From Pedobacter sp. PF22-3 (lineage in GTDB: Bacteria > Bacteroidota > Bacteroidia > Sphingobacteriales > Sphingobacteriaceae), in NCBI RefSeq assembly GCF_026239555.1, contig NZ_JAPIVP010000003.1:186001-250000 (forward strand): a stretch of 64,000 nt of DNA, read 5' to 3'. Of this stretch, positions 1 to 8,861 are shown piece by piece. The notes beneath the pieces were generated by a model. The model saw nothing but the letters and a program-made list of their open reading frames with translations. It had not been told where the DNA came from and did not search any database. Within the stretch, counting starts at the first letter, position 1; each line of letters starts with the position of its first letter. Made by a program: the position numbers and the translations under genes.

Positions 1-723
1 GAACAAGCATCATTCGCGGGTTTAAGCTTTAATACCATAGCGGGTTATAATGCAAATGGGGCGTTGCCACATTATAGCGTTACTGCCGAAAGTAATCAGG
101 AAATTGTAGGTAATGGTTTGTTTCTTGTTGATTCAGGAGGTCAGTATTTGTATGGTACAACCGATATTACCAGGGTAATGCCAATCGGTAATTGTTCAGC
201 AACTCAGGCTGATGATTATACTTTAGTATTGAAAGGCCTAATTGAAGGTTCTAAACTGATTTTTCCGGAAGGTACAAAAGGTTATCAAATCGATTCCATC
301 TGTAGGAAACCACTATGGGAATATGCTATAAATTTTGGTCATGGAACCGGGCACGGGATAGGTTTTTTTCTGAATGTACACGAAGGCCCTCAGAATATTA
401 GTCCGGCTAATGTTGATGTAGCCTTTAAAACAGGTATGGTAACCTCCATAGAACCTGGAATTTATCGCCCGGGAAAACACGGTGTACGTATTGAAAACCT
501 AGTTTTATGTGTACCTAAAGTGAATAGTGAATTTGGCGATTTTCTTACTTTCGAAACCTTGACATTGTGTTTTATCGATACCGCCATCATCAATAAAACG
601 CTTTTAGTGGCAGATCAGATTGCATGGCTAAATCAATACAATCAAATGGTGTTCGAGAAGCTTCAGTCCATGTTAACTGAAGAAGAAGCTGAATGGTTGA
701 AAGTGAAATGTGAGCCCGTTTAA
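1..723 (+). CDS. M24 family Xaa-Pro aminopeptidase, C-terminal part (cut by window start)
   Basis: The reading frame is open from base 1, so the gene begins upstream of the window; the TTG at 64 is internal. The visible part is the C-terminal catalytic 'pita-bread' domain of an aminopeptidase P-like enzyme, which removes an N-terminal residue preceding proline. Metal-ligand motifs can be seen: VDSGGQYLYGTTDITR (two Asp), GHGTGHGIG (His), SIEPGIY (Glu) and GVRIENL (Glu). The fragment ends with the helical tail typical of the bacterial and eukaryotic long-form enzymes. A second, divergent M24 enzyme is encoded at 4798-6195, which fits a region devoted to proline-rich peptides. Family assignment is firm; exact substrate is inference. 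Confidence 0.9.
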   Translation, partial: EQASFAGLSFNTIAGYNANGALPHYSVTAESNQEIVGNGLFLVDSGGQYLYGTTDITRVMPIGNCSATQADDYTLVLKGLIEGSKLIFPEGTKGYQIDSICRKPLWEYAINFGHGTGHGIGFFLNVHEGPQNISPANVDVAFKTGMVTSIEPGIYRPGKHGVRIENLVLCVPKVNSEFGDFLTFETLTLCFIDTAIINKTLLVADQIAWLNQYNQMVFEKLQSMLTEEEAEWLKVKCEPV

Positions 724-783
724 AATTTGGCTGAATAAATACGCTTGTTAAAAGTAGCAATTCCAATAAATTTCTTAAATTAT

Positions 784-880
784 CGTCATTGCGAGGAGGC
801 TTTTTCTGCCGCCGAAGCAATCTTTATAGTAAGAATCGCTAGCATGAAAGATTGCTTCGGCGTTCCTTCCAGAAATGACG
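784..880. repeat. 97-bp palindromic intergenic repeat
   Basis: Outer arms CGTCATT (784-790) and AATGACG (874-880) flank a perfect 15-bp inner inverted repeat, 811-825 with 847-861 (GCCGAAGCAATCTTT and its complement). It holds no open reading frame of note. The layout resembles small palindromic elements scattered between genes in Pedobacter-like genomes; CGTCATTC-type ends also occur at 21888 and 22239 here. It may fold as a hairpin in a transcript from either side. Confidence 0.6.
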
Positions 881-994
881 ACCAATTTATGGAATGTGCA
901 TTAATCATCCCAATGCTATGCTAATAACCTGAGTTCGGTTATTAATATCTGTTAGAAAGATGTTCTGCTGATATTTTAATTCAAAGTCGCCACC

Positions 995-1093
995 CTGAAT
1001 TTATTTCAGGGTCTTAATAGCTGGAAAGATGCTGACCACGAAGTAGCTATTAGGCCTTTAAAACAATAAAAACTGCTAATAAAATAAATTCAG
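995..1093. repeat. Second short palindromic element
   Basis: CTGAATTTATTT (995-1006) is the exact reverse complement of the segment 1082-1093, about 75 bp away, followed by CAGCATGACG. The CAGGATGACG/CAGCATGACG ending is shared with the repeat cluster at 22101-22790. No gene lies in the 724-1361 gap, which otherwise shows only these two elements. Confidence 0.5.
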
Positions 1094-1361
1094 CATGACG
1101 ATAGCTTTAGAAAAAGGAGGTTAAAACTAATCAAAATGCATAAATATTAATCGAACTAAGGTTAATATGCTGGGTTTTCCTCATGTATGGTAATCTGTGG
1201 TTTTTGCGTAATCTGAGGGATCACATAATACTCCGGGGTCAGACTTCTCGTAAATACACCAATTCTTTACCGATTTTGCGCTATTTTTAACTTCCGTGCC
1301 CGCTTTACTTTTTAAATTTTATTTTTGGTTTAACTAACATTCCTAAATCTGCTTTGTCATT

Positions 1362-4127
1362 ATGATTGTCGAACCAAATAAAAAAACAGTCTTTTCCATA
1401 ATAACCTTTAAATCAATAATTTGCTGTGTTTTAACTTTAATAAATATTGAGGTTATTCAAGCCCAATCTCCTTGGGTTGCTTTAGGTAAAAAGCCATCTA
1501 CTTTGGGTTTGGAAAATGGTTTTTCAACCTATAATGCCGGAGCATTTAATCTGAAACTTGTTAAGTCATCACAAACGGTGGCGGGTCTCCAGCCTAAATT
1601 GGTTAAAGATTTCGATTTTGTACCAAGCGATAGCTTAAAAGTACGTAGTTCAGACGGTTTGTACCACTTGGGCGATATCAATTTAAAATTACGTTACATC
1701 GGCGAAGAAACCTGGAAAAGCTATAGTACGGCGGCAAAAAGAAGCCCTGTAAAAAATATTTCAGCAGATGAAAAATCACTCGCCGCTGCCGATCTTGCTG
1801 CAACGCTTCCAGCTGATATTCCGCTCCAGGTAAAACGGATCTGGGAGATGGTTAACGGTAAGCTCGTATTACGCTTCGAGCTGAAAAACAAAACTGATAA
1901 AAACGTAGAAATTGGTGCGCTCGGTATTCCGATGATTTTCGATAATATTTTAGAAGGCCGTACATTGGAGCAAACCCACGCCAAGAATGTGTTTTATGAT
2001 CCCTATATCGGAAAAGATGCTGGTTATTTACAGGTTACGCGGTTAAGTGGACATGCGCCTTCTTTATTAGTTGTGCCATTCGGACATACACCATTTGAAG
2101 CTTATAACCCGCTTAATGACGACCGAACACCAAGAGGAATTGCTTTTGAAGGCTTTTACGAATGGATGGTGTATAGTAAAGCCTATGCTGAAAATGAGTG
2201 GAAGAATGCCGAGCAATGGAATATACCCACTTCAACCATTTTAAAGCCTGGCGAAAGCAGGAGTTATGCCCTTCAGTTTATCCTTTCAGGTACGGCAAAA
2301 GATACAGAAAGCAAGCTTATCGAAAATAAAAGACCAGTGGCTATATCCGTTCCTGGTTATGTATTGCCTAAAGATGTAGAAGGGAAATTATTCTTTAATT
2401 ATCCTAAAAAGATTAAAGCTATTCAGATTCAGCCGGAAAATGCCTTAAAAGTAGTTGCATCTGGTTCAACCAAAAACGGTTGGAAAAGTTACACCATAAA
2501 AGGAATTAAGTGGGGTAGAGCAAGATTGTCCATTACTTATGAAGATGGGTTGGAGCAAAGTATTAATTATAAAGTAATCGATGCCGAGCGTGATGTGATT
2601 GCGAGTTATGGTAATTTTTTAACCACTAAACAATGGTTTAATCAAGCCGATCCTATTTTTAAAAGAAATCCTGCCGTGATTACCTACGATAATGAAAAAC
2701 AACAGCAGGTTATCCAGGATAACCGTGCATGGATTTCGGGTTTAAGCGATGAAGGCGGTGCAGGTTCTTGGTTGGGCGCAATAATGAAACAGTTGGTGCA
2801 GCCCAAAAAAGAAGAAGTAGATAAACTGAAACAATTTGTTGATAGTGTTATGTTTGGACGGATCCAGCTTAAAAGCGGACCTCAGAAATATGGTGTAAAA
2901 AAGAGTTTGTTTTATTATGCACCAGATTCACTGCCTAAAGATACTTATGATGCAAATATCAATTTTAAAGTATGGTCTGCATGGCCGAAAAAAGAGGCTG
3001 ATAACCTGGGCCGATCTTATAATTATCCGCATGTTGCTGCAGCGCATTGGGTAATGTACCGCTTGGCGCGTAATTACAGCGGACTTGTAGCCGGGCAGAG
3101 TTGGAAACAACACCTTATTGATGCTGCTGAAACGGGTATGGCTATGGTTAATATTGCACCTTATTATTCAGAATTCGGTCAAATGGAGGGGACCGTGTTC
3201 TTCCTTATCTTAAACGACCTTAAAAATGAAGGGTTAACCGCAGAAGCAACCCGGTTGGAAAATGAAATGAAAAAGCGTGCCAATCATTGGCGCTCATTGC
3301 AATATCCATTTGGTAGTGAGATGCCTTGGGACTCTACAGGTCAAGAAGAAGTTTATGTATGGTCGAATTATTTTGGTTACCAGGATAAAGCGAATGTAAC
3401 GCTTGATGCGATATTAGCCTATATGCCTGTGATACCACATTGGGCCTACAACGGTAATGCCCGGAGATATTGGGATTTTCTTTATGGCGGTAAACTTTCG
3501 CGTATCGAACGGATGATCCACCATTACGGTTCAGCACTTAATGCCATTCCTGTATTAATGGATTACCGTAAGAATCCTGGCGATTTCTATCTTTTACGTG
3601 CTGGTTATGGCGGCTTATTGGGTGGAATCTCTAACATTACTCAGGATGGTTTTGCGCCTGCAGCATTTCATGCTTATCCATCAACCTTAAAAAATGACGG
3701 TATTACCGGCGATTACGGGTCTGGGTTTTTTGGATATGCGGTTAATACGGCTACTTACGTTTTACAGCATCCTGAATTTGGTTGGTTAGCTTTTGGTGGT
3801 AACCTGAATAAAACTGACAATGTTATCAATGTTAAATTAACTACTGCAGCAAAATCATCAGTTTACATTGCACCAGCCGGACTCTGGATTAATCTTGATG
3901 CCGGAACCATTGACGAAGTAAATTATAATACTGTGAATGGTGAAATCCGTCTGAGACTAGCTAAAGCAAACGAATATTCATCTTATGCCTTATTAAGATT
4001 GTCGCAACCTGCCAAGGTTAACGGGGTTAGTGTTTATTCAGTAAAAAGCAAAAGCATAGAGAAAAGGGGAGGATATGAATTTCCACTTTCAAAAGCTAAT
4101 ACCACTGAGATCATTCTTCAAAAGTAA
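1362..4127 (+). CDS. Secreted DUF5695-type protein
   Basis: This 921-residue protein has an N-terminal hydrophobic signal segment ending near residue 35 (IEVIQAQ). The body is rich in aromatic residues and Trp/Tyr/Gly motifs, such as NYPHVAAAHWVMYRLARN and MPWDSTGQEEVYVWSNYFGY, as in the six-hairpin (alpha/alpha-barrel) carbohydrate-active folds. I recognise it as the DUF5695 family of Bacteroidota; the biochemical activity of the family is not settled, and a glycan-acting role is inference from fold style. It stands alone, with a hairpin just after the stop. It sits between two M24 peptidase genes, but no coupling to them can be seen. Confidence 0.65.
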   Translation: MIVEPNKKTVFSIITFKSIICCVLTLINIEVIQAQSPWVALGKKPSTLGLENGFSTYNAGAFNLKLVKSSQTVAGLQPKLVKDFDFVPSDSLKVRSSDGLYHLGDINLKLRYIGEETWKSYSTAAKRSPVKNISADEKSLAAADLAATLPADIPLQVKRIWEMVNGKLVLRFELKNKTDKNVEIGALGIPMIFDNILEGRTLEQTHAKNVFYDPYIGKDAGYLQVTRLSGHAPSLLVVPFGHTPFEAYNPLNDDRTPRGIAFEGFYEWMVYSKAYAENEWKNAEQWNIPTSTILKPGESRSYALQFILSGTAKDTESKLIENKRPVAISVPGYVLPKDVEGKLFFNYPKKIKAIQIQPENALKVVASGSTKNGWKSYTIKGIKWGRARLSITYEDGLEQSINYKVIDAERDVIASYGNFLTTKQWFNQADPIFKRNPAVITYDNEKQQQVIQDNRAWISGLSDEGGAGSWLGAIMKQLVQPKKEEVDKLKQFVDSVMFGRIQLKSGPQKYGVKKSLFYYAPDSLPKDTYDANINFKVWSAWPKKEADNLGRSYNYPHVAAAHWVMYRLARNYSGLVAGQSWKQHLIDAAETGMAMVNIAPYYSEFGQMEGTVFFLILNDLKNEGLTAEATRLENEMKKRANHWRSLQYPFGSEMPWDSTGQEEVYVWSNYFGYQDKANVTLDAILAYMPVIPHWAYNGNARRYWDFLYGGKLSRIERMIHHYGSALNAIPVLMDYRKNPGDFYLLRAGYGGLLGGISNITQDGFAPAAFHAYPSTLKNDGITGDYGSGFFGYAVNTATYVLQHPEFGWLAFGGNLNKTDNVINVKLTTAAKSSVYIAPAGLWINLDAGTIDEVNYNTVNGEIRLRLAKANEYSSYALLRLSQPAKVNGVSVYSVKSKSIEKRGGYEFPLSKANTTEIILQK

Positions 4128-4147
4128 TATCAATCTGTACTATCTGT

Positions 4148-4173
4148 CCGTAGAGTTCCGAAGGGCTCTACGG
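4148..4173 (+). terminator. Hairpin after the DUF5695 gene
   Basis: CCGTAGAG (4148-4155) pairs with CTCTACGG (4166-4173) around a 10-nt loop, 20 nt after the stop codon. The U-tract is poor (ATTATAT follows), so termination is likely but not certain. Confidence 0.5.
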
Positions 4174-4797
4174 ATTATATAATGATTAAGAGTCTCTGAC
4201 TCGCTGTGCATTATTGAGTTCTAAAACTTAACACCATTTGCCGATCTATAGGGATGCTGCGCTCAACACGACGCACAGGATGAGAAAACTCGTCATTCGA
4301 CCATAGTGGAGAAATTTATAGTGTAATTTTTGTTTTTAGTGGATTAAAATCTATCTAAACCATAACATTTATTTAATAAGAAAATCTTATTTATATTCTT
4401 TGTTATCTTATTAACAAGGTGTTGTAAGGTTTATCATATATATTAATTTGTATTTTCTTCTTATTTATCTGTAAATCAATTTATATATAGATAATTTTTT
4501 TTGATTAAAAGCAATTTTATAGTTAATTTTTTATTTGTATAAATACTTCAATTAAATTATATAATAATTTGTTTAACAAAAATTTATGTGATATTTTTTT
4601 ATTTTATCTATAAAATATCAATATCCTCAGGATGTAAACAGATTTTATATTTCTATTTCGTTAAAATGAAATTTATTGTGACTTTTACTTCATACTAATA
4701 GCTAATAATTTGCAGATACCCCTCGGATTTTAGCCATTCTATTTAATTATTATTGAATAAAATTAGCTTTTGGGATATTTGCTTTAACAAAAAAAAT
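4174..4797. other. A+T-rich gene-free stretch
   Basis: No coding frame is convincing here. From about 4320 to 4740 the sequence is strongly A+T-rich, with runs of T and A. It presumably contains the promoter of the downstream M24 gene. A CGTCATTC segment near 4291 recalls the ends of the palindromic repeats elsewhere in the window. Confidence 0.4.
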
Positions 4798-6195
4798 ATG
4801 TTTGAAAAGAAAGTTTACCTCCAAAGAAGAGCAGCATTAAAATCAAAGATAAATACGGGGATATTACTCTTTTTGGGTAATGAAGAAAGCCCGATGAACT
4901 ATAAAGACAATACCTACCATTTTAGACAGGATAGTACCTTTTTATATTACTTTGGTATCAGTGAACCGTCTTTAGGTGCTATTATCGACCTGGATGAAGA
5001 TCAGGTAATTCTTTTTGGTGACGAGATGGGAATTGATGATATTGTATGGATGGGCAGGCAGAAAACACTTGAAGAAAAAAGTCTGGATGCTGGGCTAACC
5101 AAAGTTCTGCCTTATGCACAACTCAACACTTATCTAAAACAGTATCTGGACAAAAAACGAGCGGTTCATTTCTTGCCTCCTTATCGTTCTGAGAATAAAA
5201 TTAAATTGGCCAACTGGCTTAACCTGCCAATTGATCAGCTTAAAGAAAAGGCATCAATCAGCTTTGTTAAGGCAGTAGTGGCTCAACGCGCTATTAAATC
5301 AATTGAAGAAATAGCAGAGTTGGATCGCGCTGCGGCAATATCTGCAGATATTCATTTGATGGTTATGCAGCAGGCGAAACCAGGTATGTATGAACGCGAA
5401 CTGGCAGCTAAAATTCAAGGTGCCGCATTGGCTTCGGGCGGTAATCTGGCCTACCCGGTGATTTTAACCGTTCGTGGGGAAATTTTGCATAATCATTACC
5501 ATGGCAATCAGCTCCTGGAAGGACAATTGGTTTTAAACGACTCAGGTGTAGAAACCGCTTTAGGTTATGCTGGCGATCTTACCCGTACTTTTCCTGTAGG
5601 CAAGAAATTTACTGCCGAGCAAAAAGATGTTTATGATATTGTTTTAAATGCTTACACGCATGGAAAAGATATGTTGGCACCAGGTGTTAGGTATTTAGAT
5701 GTGCATTTGGCTTCGTGCAAAATGCTGGCACAGGGTTTAAAAGATATTGGCCTGATGAAAGGTAATGTAGACGATGCCGTACAGGCAGGTGCGCATGCCA
5801 TGTTCTTTCAATGTGGAACGGGCCATATGATGGGCTTAGACGTACACGATATGGAAGATTTAGGTGAGCAATATGTAGGTTATTCAGATGAGCTGACTAA
5901 AAACACCACCCAATTTGGATTAAAATCGTTGAGGTTGGGCAAAGCGCTCGAAGCGGGATACGTATTAACAGTAGAGCCTGGTGTTTATATCATCCCAGAA
6001 CTGATAGACCGCTGGAAGGCTACTAACCAGTTTGCTGACTTTATTAACTATGATAAATTGGAGCAGTTTAGAAACTTTACCGGCATCAGGGTAGAAGACG
6101 ATTTTCTGGTTACCGAAAACGGAAGCCGGATGTTGGGAAAACATTTAGCTTTAACTACAGATGAGATTGAATCCATCAGGAACGAAGCTTATTAG
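4798..6195 (+). CDS. M24 family Xaa-Pro aminopeptidase (full length)
   Basis: The enzyme is about 465 residues from the ATG at 4798. An in-frame TTG at 4753 would add 15 residues that look unlike the family N-terminus (MFEKKVYLQRRAAL). An N-terminal AMP_N domain (residues ~1-170, with FRQDSTFLYYFGI) precedes the catalytic domain. The dinuclear metal ligands are all present: LNDSGVETALGYAGDLTRTF (two Asp), GTGHMMGLDVHD (His), EPGVYII (Glu) and GIRVEDDF (Glu). No signal peptide is seen, so it is probably cytoplasmic and cleaves Xaa-Pro peptides. It pairs functionally with the S9, M1 and DUF885 peptidases downstream and supplies hydroxyproline or proline to the operon at 8862. Confidence 0.93.
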   Translation: MFEKKVYLQRRAALKSKINTGILLFLGNEESPMNYKDNTYHFRQDSTFLYYFGISEPSLGAIIDLDEDQVILFGDEMGIDDIVWMGRQKTLEEKSLDAGLTKVLPYAQLNTYLKQYLDKKRAVHFLPPYRSENKIKLANWLNLPIDQLKEKASISFVKAVVAQRAIKSIEEIAELDRAAAISADIHLMVMQQAKPGMYERELAAKIQGAALASGGNLAYPVILTVRGEILHNHYHGNQLLEGQLVLNDSGVETALGYAGDLTRTFPVGKKFTAEQKDVYDIVLNAYTHGKDMLAPGVRYLDVHLASCKMLAQGLKDIGLMKGNVDDAVQAGAHAMFFQCGTGHMMGLDVHDMEDLGEQYVGYSDELTKNTTQFGLKSLRLGKALEAGYVLTVEPGVYIIPELIDRWKATNQFADFINYDKLEQFRNFTGIRVEDDFLVTENGSRMLGKHLALTTDEIESIRNEAY

Positions 6196-6230
6196 TAAGG
6201 TTGGTTATTTGAAATAGCTGTTGCTTTTTG

Positions 6231-6484
6231 TTTTGGAGCGCAGGTTCATTCGATTTTTTTAAAGAATGTTCATGCCATCCGCTTTATTCCGATGCTAATT
6301 TCAGTGCCGATTTATCGGTAAAGGATCGGAATGCCCGCTGCTGTCAGGGCTAGAGACCTTGGCAGAAGCACAGAACCGGGGTTAAATAAACCTGATAGAA
6401 CGGATGCTCCCGATTCTTCATCGGAGCAGGAGGGATAGCAGGACTACCGTAACCGATGAAAAGCTGCATTTGCTTTTCAAATTA
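6231..6484 (+). ncRNA. Structured element, copy A
   Basis: First of two ~250-nt near-identical copies. A multibranched fold is suggested: closing stem CATCCG (6276-6281) with CGGATG (6401-6406); stem ATTCCGAT (6286-6293) with ATCGGAAT (6325-6332) enclosing hairpin CCGA-TTTA-TCGG; and hairpin 6333-6350 (GCCC/GGGC). At the 3' side, CATCGG (6419-6424) can pair either upstream with CTCCCGAT (6407-6414) or downstream with CCGATG (6453-6458), two mutually exclusive helices. Strand is taken from the downstream gene and from U-G pairs in copy B. It may instead be a dispersed repeat; no known RNA family is recognised. Confidence 0.5.
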
Positions 6485-6565
6485 ATATTTTGCTAAAATA
6501 ACGACATCACAAATAGTAAAGAGCCATTAAAGGGAACATAGATCTTTTAAAATAACCGATGTTTT

Positions 6566-6818
6566 TTTGGAGCGCAGGGTTTTTCGATTTTTTTAAAGAA
6601 TGTTCCTGCCATCCGCTTTATTTCTGATGCTAACTCAGTACTGATTTATCGGTAAAGGATCGGAATGCCCGCTGCTGTCAGGGCTAGAGACCTCGGCAGA
6701 AGCACAGAACCCCGGTTAAATAAACCTGATAGAACGGATGCTCCCGATTCTTCATCGGAGCAGAAGGGATAGCAGGACTACCATAACCGATGAAAAACTG
6801 AAACTGCTTTTCAAATTA
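6566..6818 (+). ncRNA. Structured element, copy B
   Basis: Second copy, offset by about 334 nt from copy A and ending 37 nt before the M1 peptidase start. Differences from copy A mostly keep pairing: the 5' strand TTCTGAT still pairs with ATCGGAA through a U-G pair, and TACTGA-TTTA-TCGGTA forms a 6-bp hairpin with one U-G pair. The closing stem (6610-6615 with 6735-6740) and the alternative 3' helix (CATCGG 6753-6758 with CCGATG 6787-6792) are retained. Position suggests a leader of the M1 gene, but a repeat element is equally possible. Confidence 0.5.
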
Positions 6819-6855
6819 TAAATGCACTATTAAACATGATAACCAGCAAAAAGAT

Positions 6856-8526
6856 ATGAAAAAAATAACCTCCATAACCCTACTCTTCTTAATGTTTAGT
6901 ACCCTGCTTTTTGCACAAAACCCCAAAAAGGTTTATACCTTGACCGATACCTTAAGAGGAAGCTTAAATGCCGAACGCACCTGGTGGGATGTACAGCGTT
7001 ACGAACTTGCTGTTAAGCCAGATTATAATGATAAAAGCATAACCGGCTCGAATAAGATCGTTTATAAGGTTGTGCAGCAAAATAATGGCAATACCCGCAT
7101 GCAGATCGATTTGCAGGAGCCATTAATTATTGATAGTGTTTTATATAATGGCGGCTCAAAGTTAAAATTCGAACATGTTGCCAGTGTTTGGTATTTACAT
7201 GTACCGGCACAAAAAATATCAGCATTAAATAATGTCCATATTTTTTACCATGGAAAGGTTCACCAGGCGAAAAGAGCACCCTGGGATGGTGGTTTTATTT
7301 TTACTACCGACTCGCTTTCACGTCCGTGGATGACAGTAGCCTGCCAGGGCTTAGGCGCTTCGGTGTGGTATCCGAATAAAGATCATCAAAGCGACGAGCC
7401 CAATCTGGGTGCATCTTTAACCATGACCGTACCGGATACATTGGTAGCAGTAGGTAACGGTCGCCTGGTATTTAAAAAAGATAACCATAATGGTACAACC
7501 ACTTATCAGTACAATGTTAAAAACCCGATCAGTAATTATTGCATTATCCCTTACATAGGCAAGTACGTTAATTTTAAGGAAAAATATGCAGGCGAAAAAG
7601 GTTCCCTAGATGTGAATTATTGGGTACTTGATTATAATTACCCAAAGGCAAAAACCTACATGCCCGATCAGGTGCATAAAATGATGAAAAGTATGGAGTA
7701 CTGGTTCGGGCCGTATCCTTTTTATGAAGATGGTTATCAGTTGATCGATGCTTCGCACACTGGTATGGAACATCAATCGGCAGTTTCTTATGGCAATGGT
7801 TATAAGTTTGGCTATCGCGGTAGAGATATGTCTGGCAATGGTTGGGGCTTGAAGTGGGATTTTATCATTATCCACGAAAGTGGGCACGAATGGTTTGGTA
7901 ACAATATTACCAGCAACGATTTGGCCGATATGTGGGTACATGAAGGATTTACTAATTACAGCGAAACACTTTTTGTAGATTATACTTTTGGTGCTAAAGC
8001 TGGGAATGAATACAATTTTGGCATTAGAAAGGGTATCAAAAATGATGTCCCGATTATTCCTGACTATGGTGTAAATGCGCAGGGCAGTGGTGATATGTAT
8101 CCAAAAGGAGGCAATATGCTGCATTCCATCAGGCATAGTTTAAATAACGATCAACTTTTTAGAGCCATATTACGTGGGCTTAACCAAACTTTTTACCATA
8201 AAACGGTAACCACAGCGCAGATCGAAAACTATGTTTCTAATAAAGCTGGTTACAATTTTTCGAAGGTTTTTGATCAATATTTGCGTACGGTGCAGGTTCC
8301 GGTATTTGAATATTACTTTAAGGATGGTAAAGCTTTTTACCGATATAGCAACTGTGTTAAAGGTTTCAATTTACCCCTAAGCCTAAAAAAAGAAGGTGTT
8401 AAAACATTAAAAATTATTCCTTCTCAAAACTGGCAGCAAGTTACGCTGGCTAAAGGGCAGGATATGCTTTTTACAAAACCGGGTATCGAATTTATGTATT
8501 ATCTTCAGGTGAAAAACACAAAATAA
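6856..8526 (+). CDS. Secreted M1 family metallopeptidase
   Basis: The 556-residue protein has a signal peptide (LLFLMFSTLLFAQ). It has an N-terminal beta-sandwich and an M1 catalytic domain with zinc motif HESGH at residues 340-344 and third ligand Glu363 in VHEGFTNY, the exact HEXXH-x18-E spacing. The substrate-anchoring motif appears as GMEHQS. It lacks the long C-terminal helical domain of larger aminopeptidase N enzymes, as in many Bacteroidota M1 proteins. It probably removes N-terminal residues from peptides in the periplasm or outside the cell. The transcript may carry the duplicated structured element just upstream and ends at a good terminator. Confidence 0.92.
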   Translation: MKKITSITLLFLMFSTLLFAQNPKKVYTLTDTLRGSLNAERTWWDVQRYELAVKPDYNDKSITGSNKIVYKVVQQNNGNTRMQIDLQEPLIIDSVLYNGGSKLKFEHVASVWYLHVPAQKISALNNVHIFYHGKVHQAKRAPWDGGFIFTTDSLSRPWMTVACQGLGASVWYPNKDHQSDEPNLGASLTMTVPDTLVAVGNGRLVFKKDNHNGTTTYQYNVKNPISNYCIIPYIGKYVNFKEKYAGEKGSLDVNYWVLDYNYPKAKTYMPDQVHKMMKSMEYWFGPYPFYEDGYQLIDASHTGMEHQSAVSYGNGYKFGYRGRDMSGNGWGLKWDFIIIHESGHEWFGNNITSNDLADMWVHEGFTNYSETLFVDYTFGAKAGNEYNFGIRKGIKNDVPIIPDYGVNAQGSGDMYPKGGNMLHSIRHSLNNDQLFRAILRGLNQTFYHKTVTTAQIENYVSNKAGYNFSKVFDQYLRTVQVPVFEYYFKDGKAFYRYSNCVKGFNLPLSLKKEGVKTLKIIPSQNWQQVTLAKGQDMLFTKPGIEFMYYLQVKNTK

Positions 8527-8576
8527 ATTATGGTGAAAAAGAAACTGCAGGATGATTTTTCTATCTGGTTGATTTT

Positions 8577-8609
8577 AAAGGTATTCTTGTTTTAGAGAAT
8601 GCCTTTTTT
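8577..8609 (+). terminator. Rho-independent terminator after the M1 gene
   Basis: AAAGGTATTC (8577-8586) pairs with GAATGCCTTT (8597-8606) with one G-U pair, and the stem runs into a T6 tract. It lies 50 nt after the stop and separates the M1 gene from the hydroxyproline operon. Confidence 0.75.
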
Positions 8610-8731
8610 GTGATATCTAATTTATTTTATAATTGCTAAAGGCTTTTCCTAATCAAATCTGTCTGATTGAAGTTGCGTATTTACGACCATTATCGGTTAA
8701 AATACAACAATACCGCTGCCGGGCAATTTCC

Positions 8732-8739
8732 TAACTTTG
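8732..8739 (+). promoter_or_regulatory. Possible -7 element of the hydroxyproline operon
   Basis: TAACTTTG matches the Bacteroidota -7 consensus TAnnTTTG and lies 123 nt ahead of the first gene. No clear TTG -33 element is seen at the usual spacing, so this is weak. The rest of the 8610-8861 gap shows no gene. Confidence 0.3.
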
Positions 8740-8861
8740 AATATCGTTTAAAGGATACAGATCATATCATCTGATTAAATGGTACTTGTCCATTACGACT
8801 GGCTTTTTGGTGAAGGGACAGATTAATTTTTGAAAATATTTTATAAAAACATAACATTACA

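Noticed and set aside
6231..6818. Cobalamin riboswitch
   Set aside because: GCCCGCTGCTGT looks a little like part of the B12 element, but the GGTGxAAxxCC and GCCACTG boxes are missing and the downstream gene is a peptidase.
7606..8136. 176-residue minus-strand frame inside the M1 gene
   Set aside because: Shadow of a gene with clear catalytic motifs; no features of its own.
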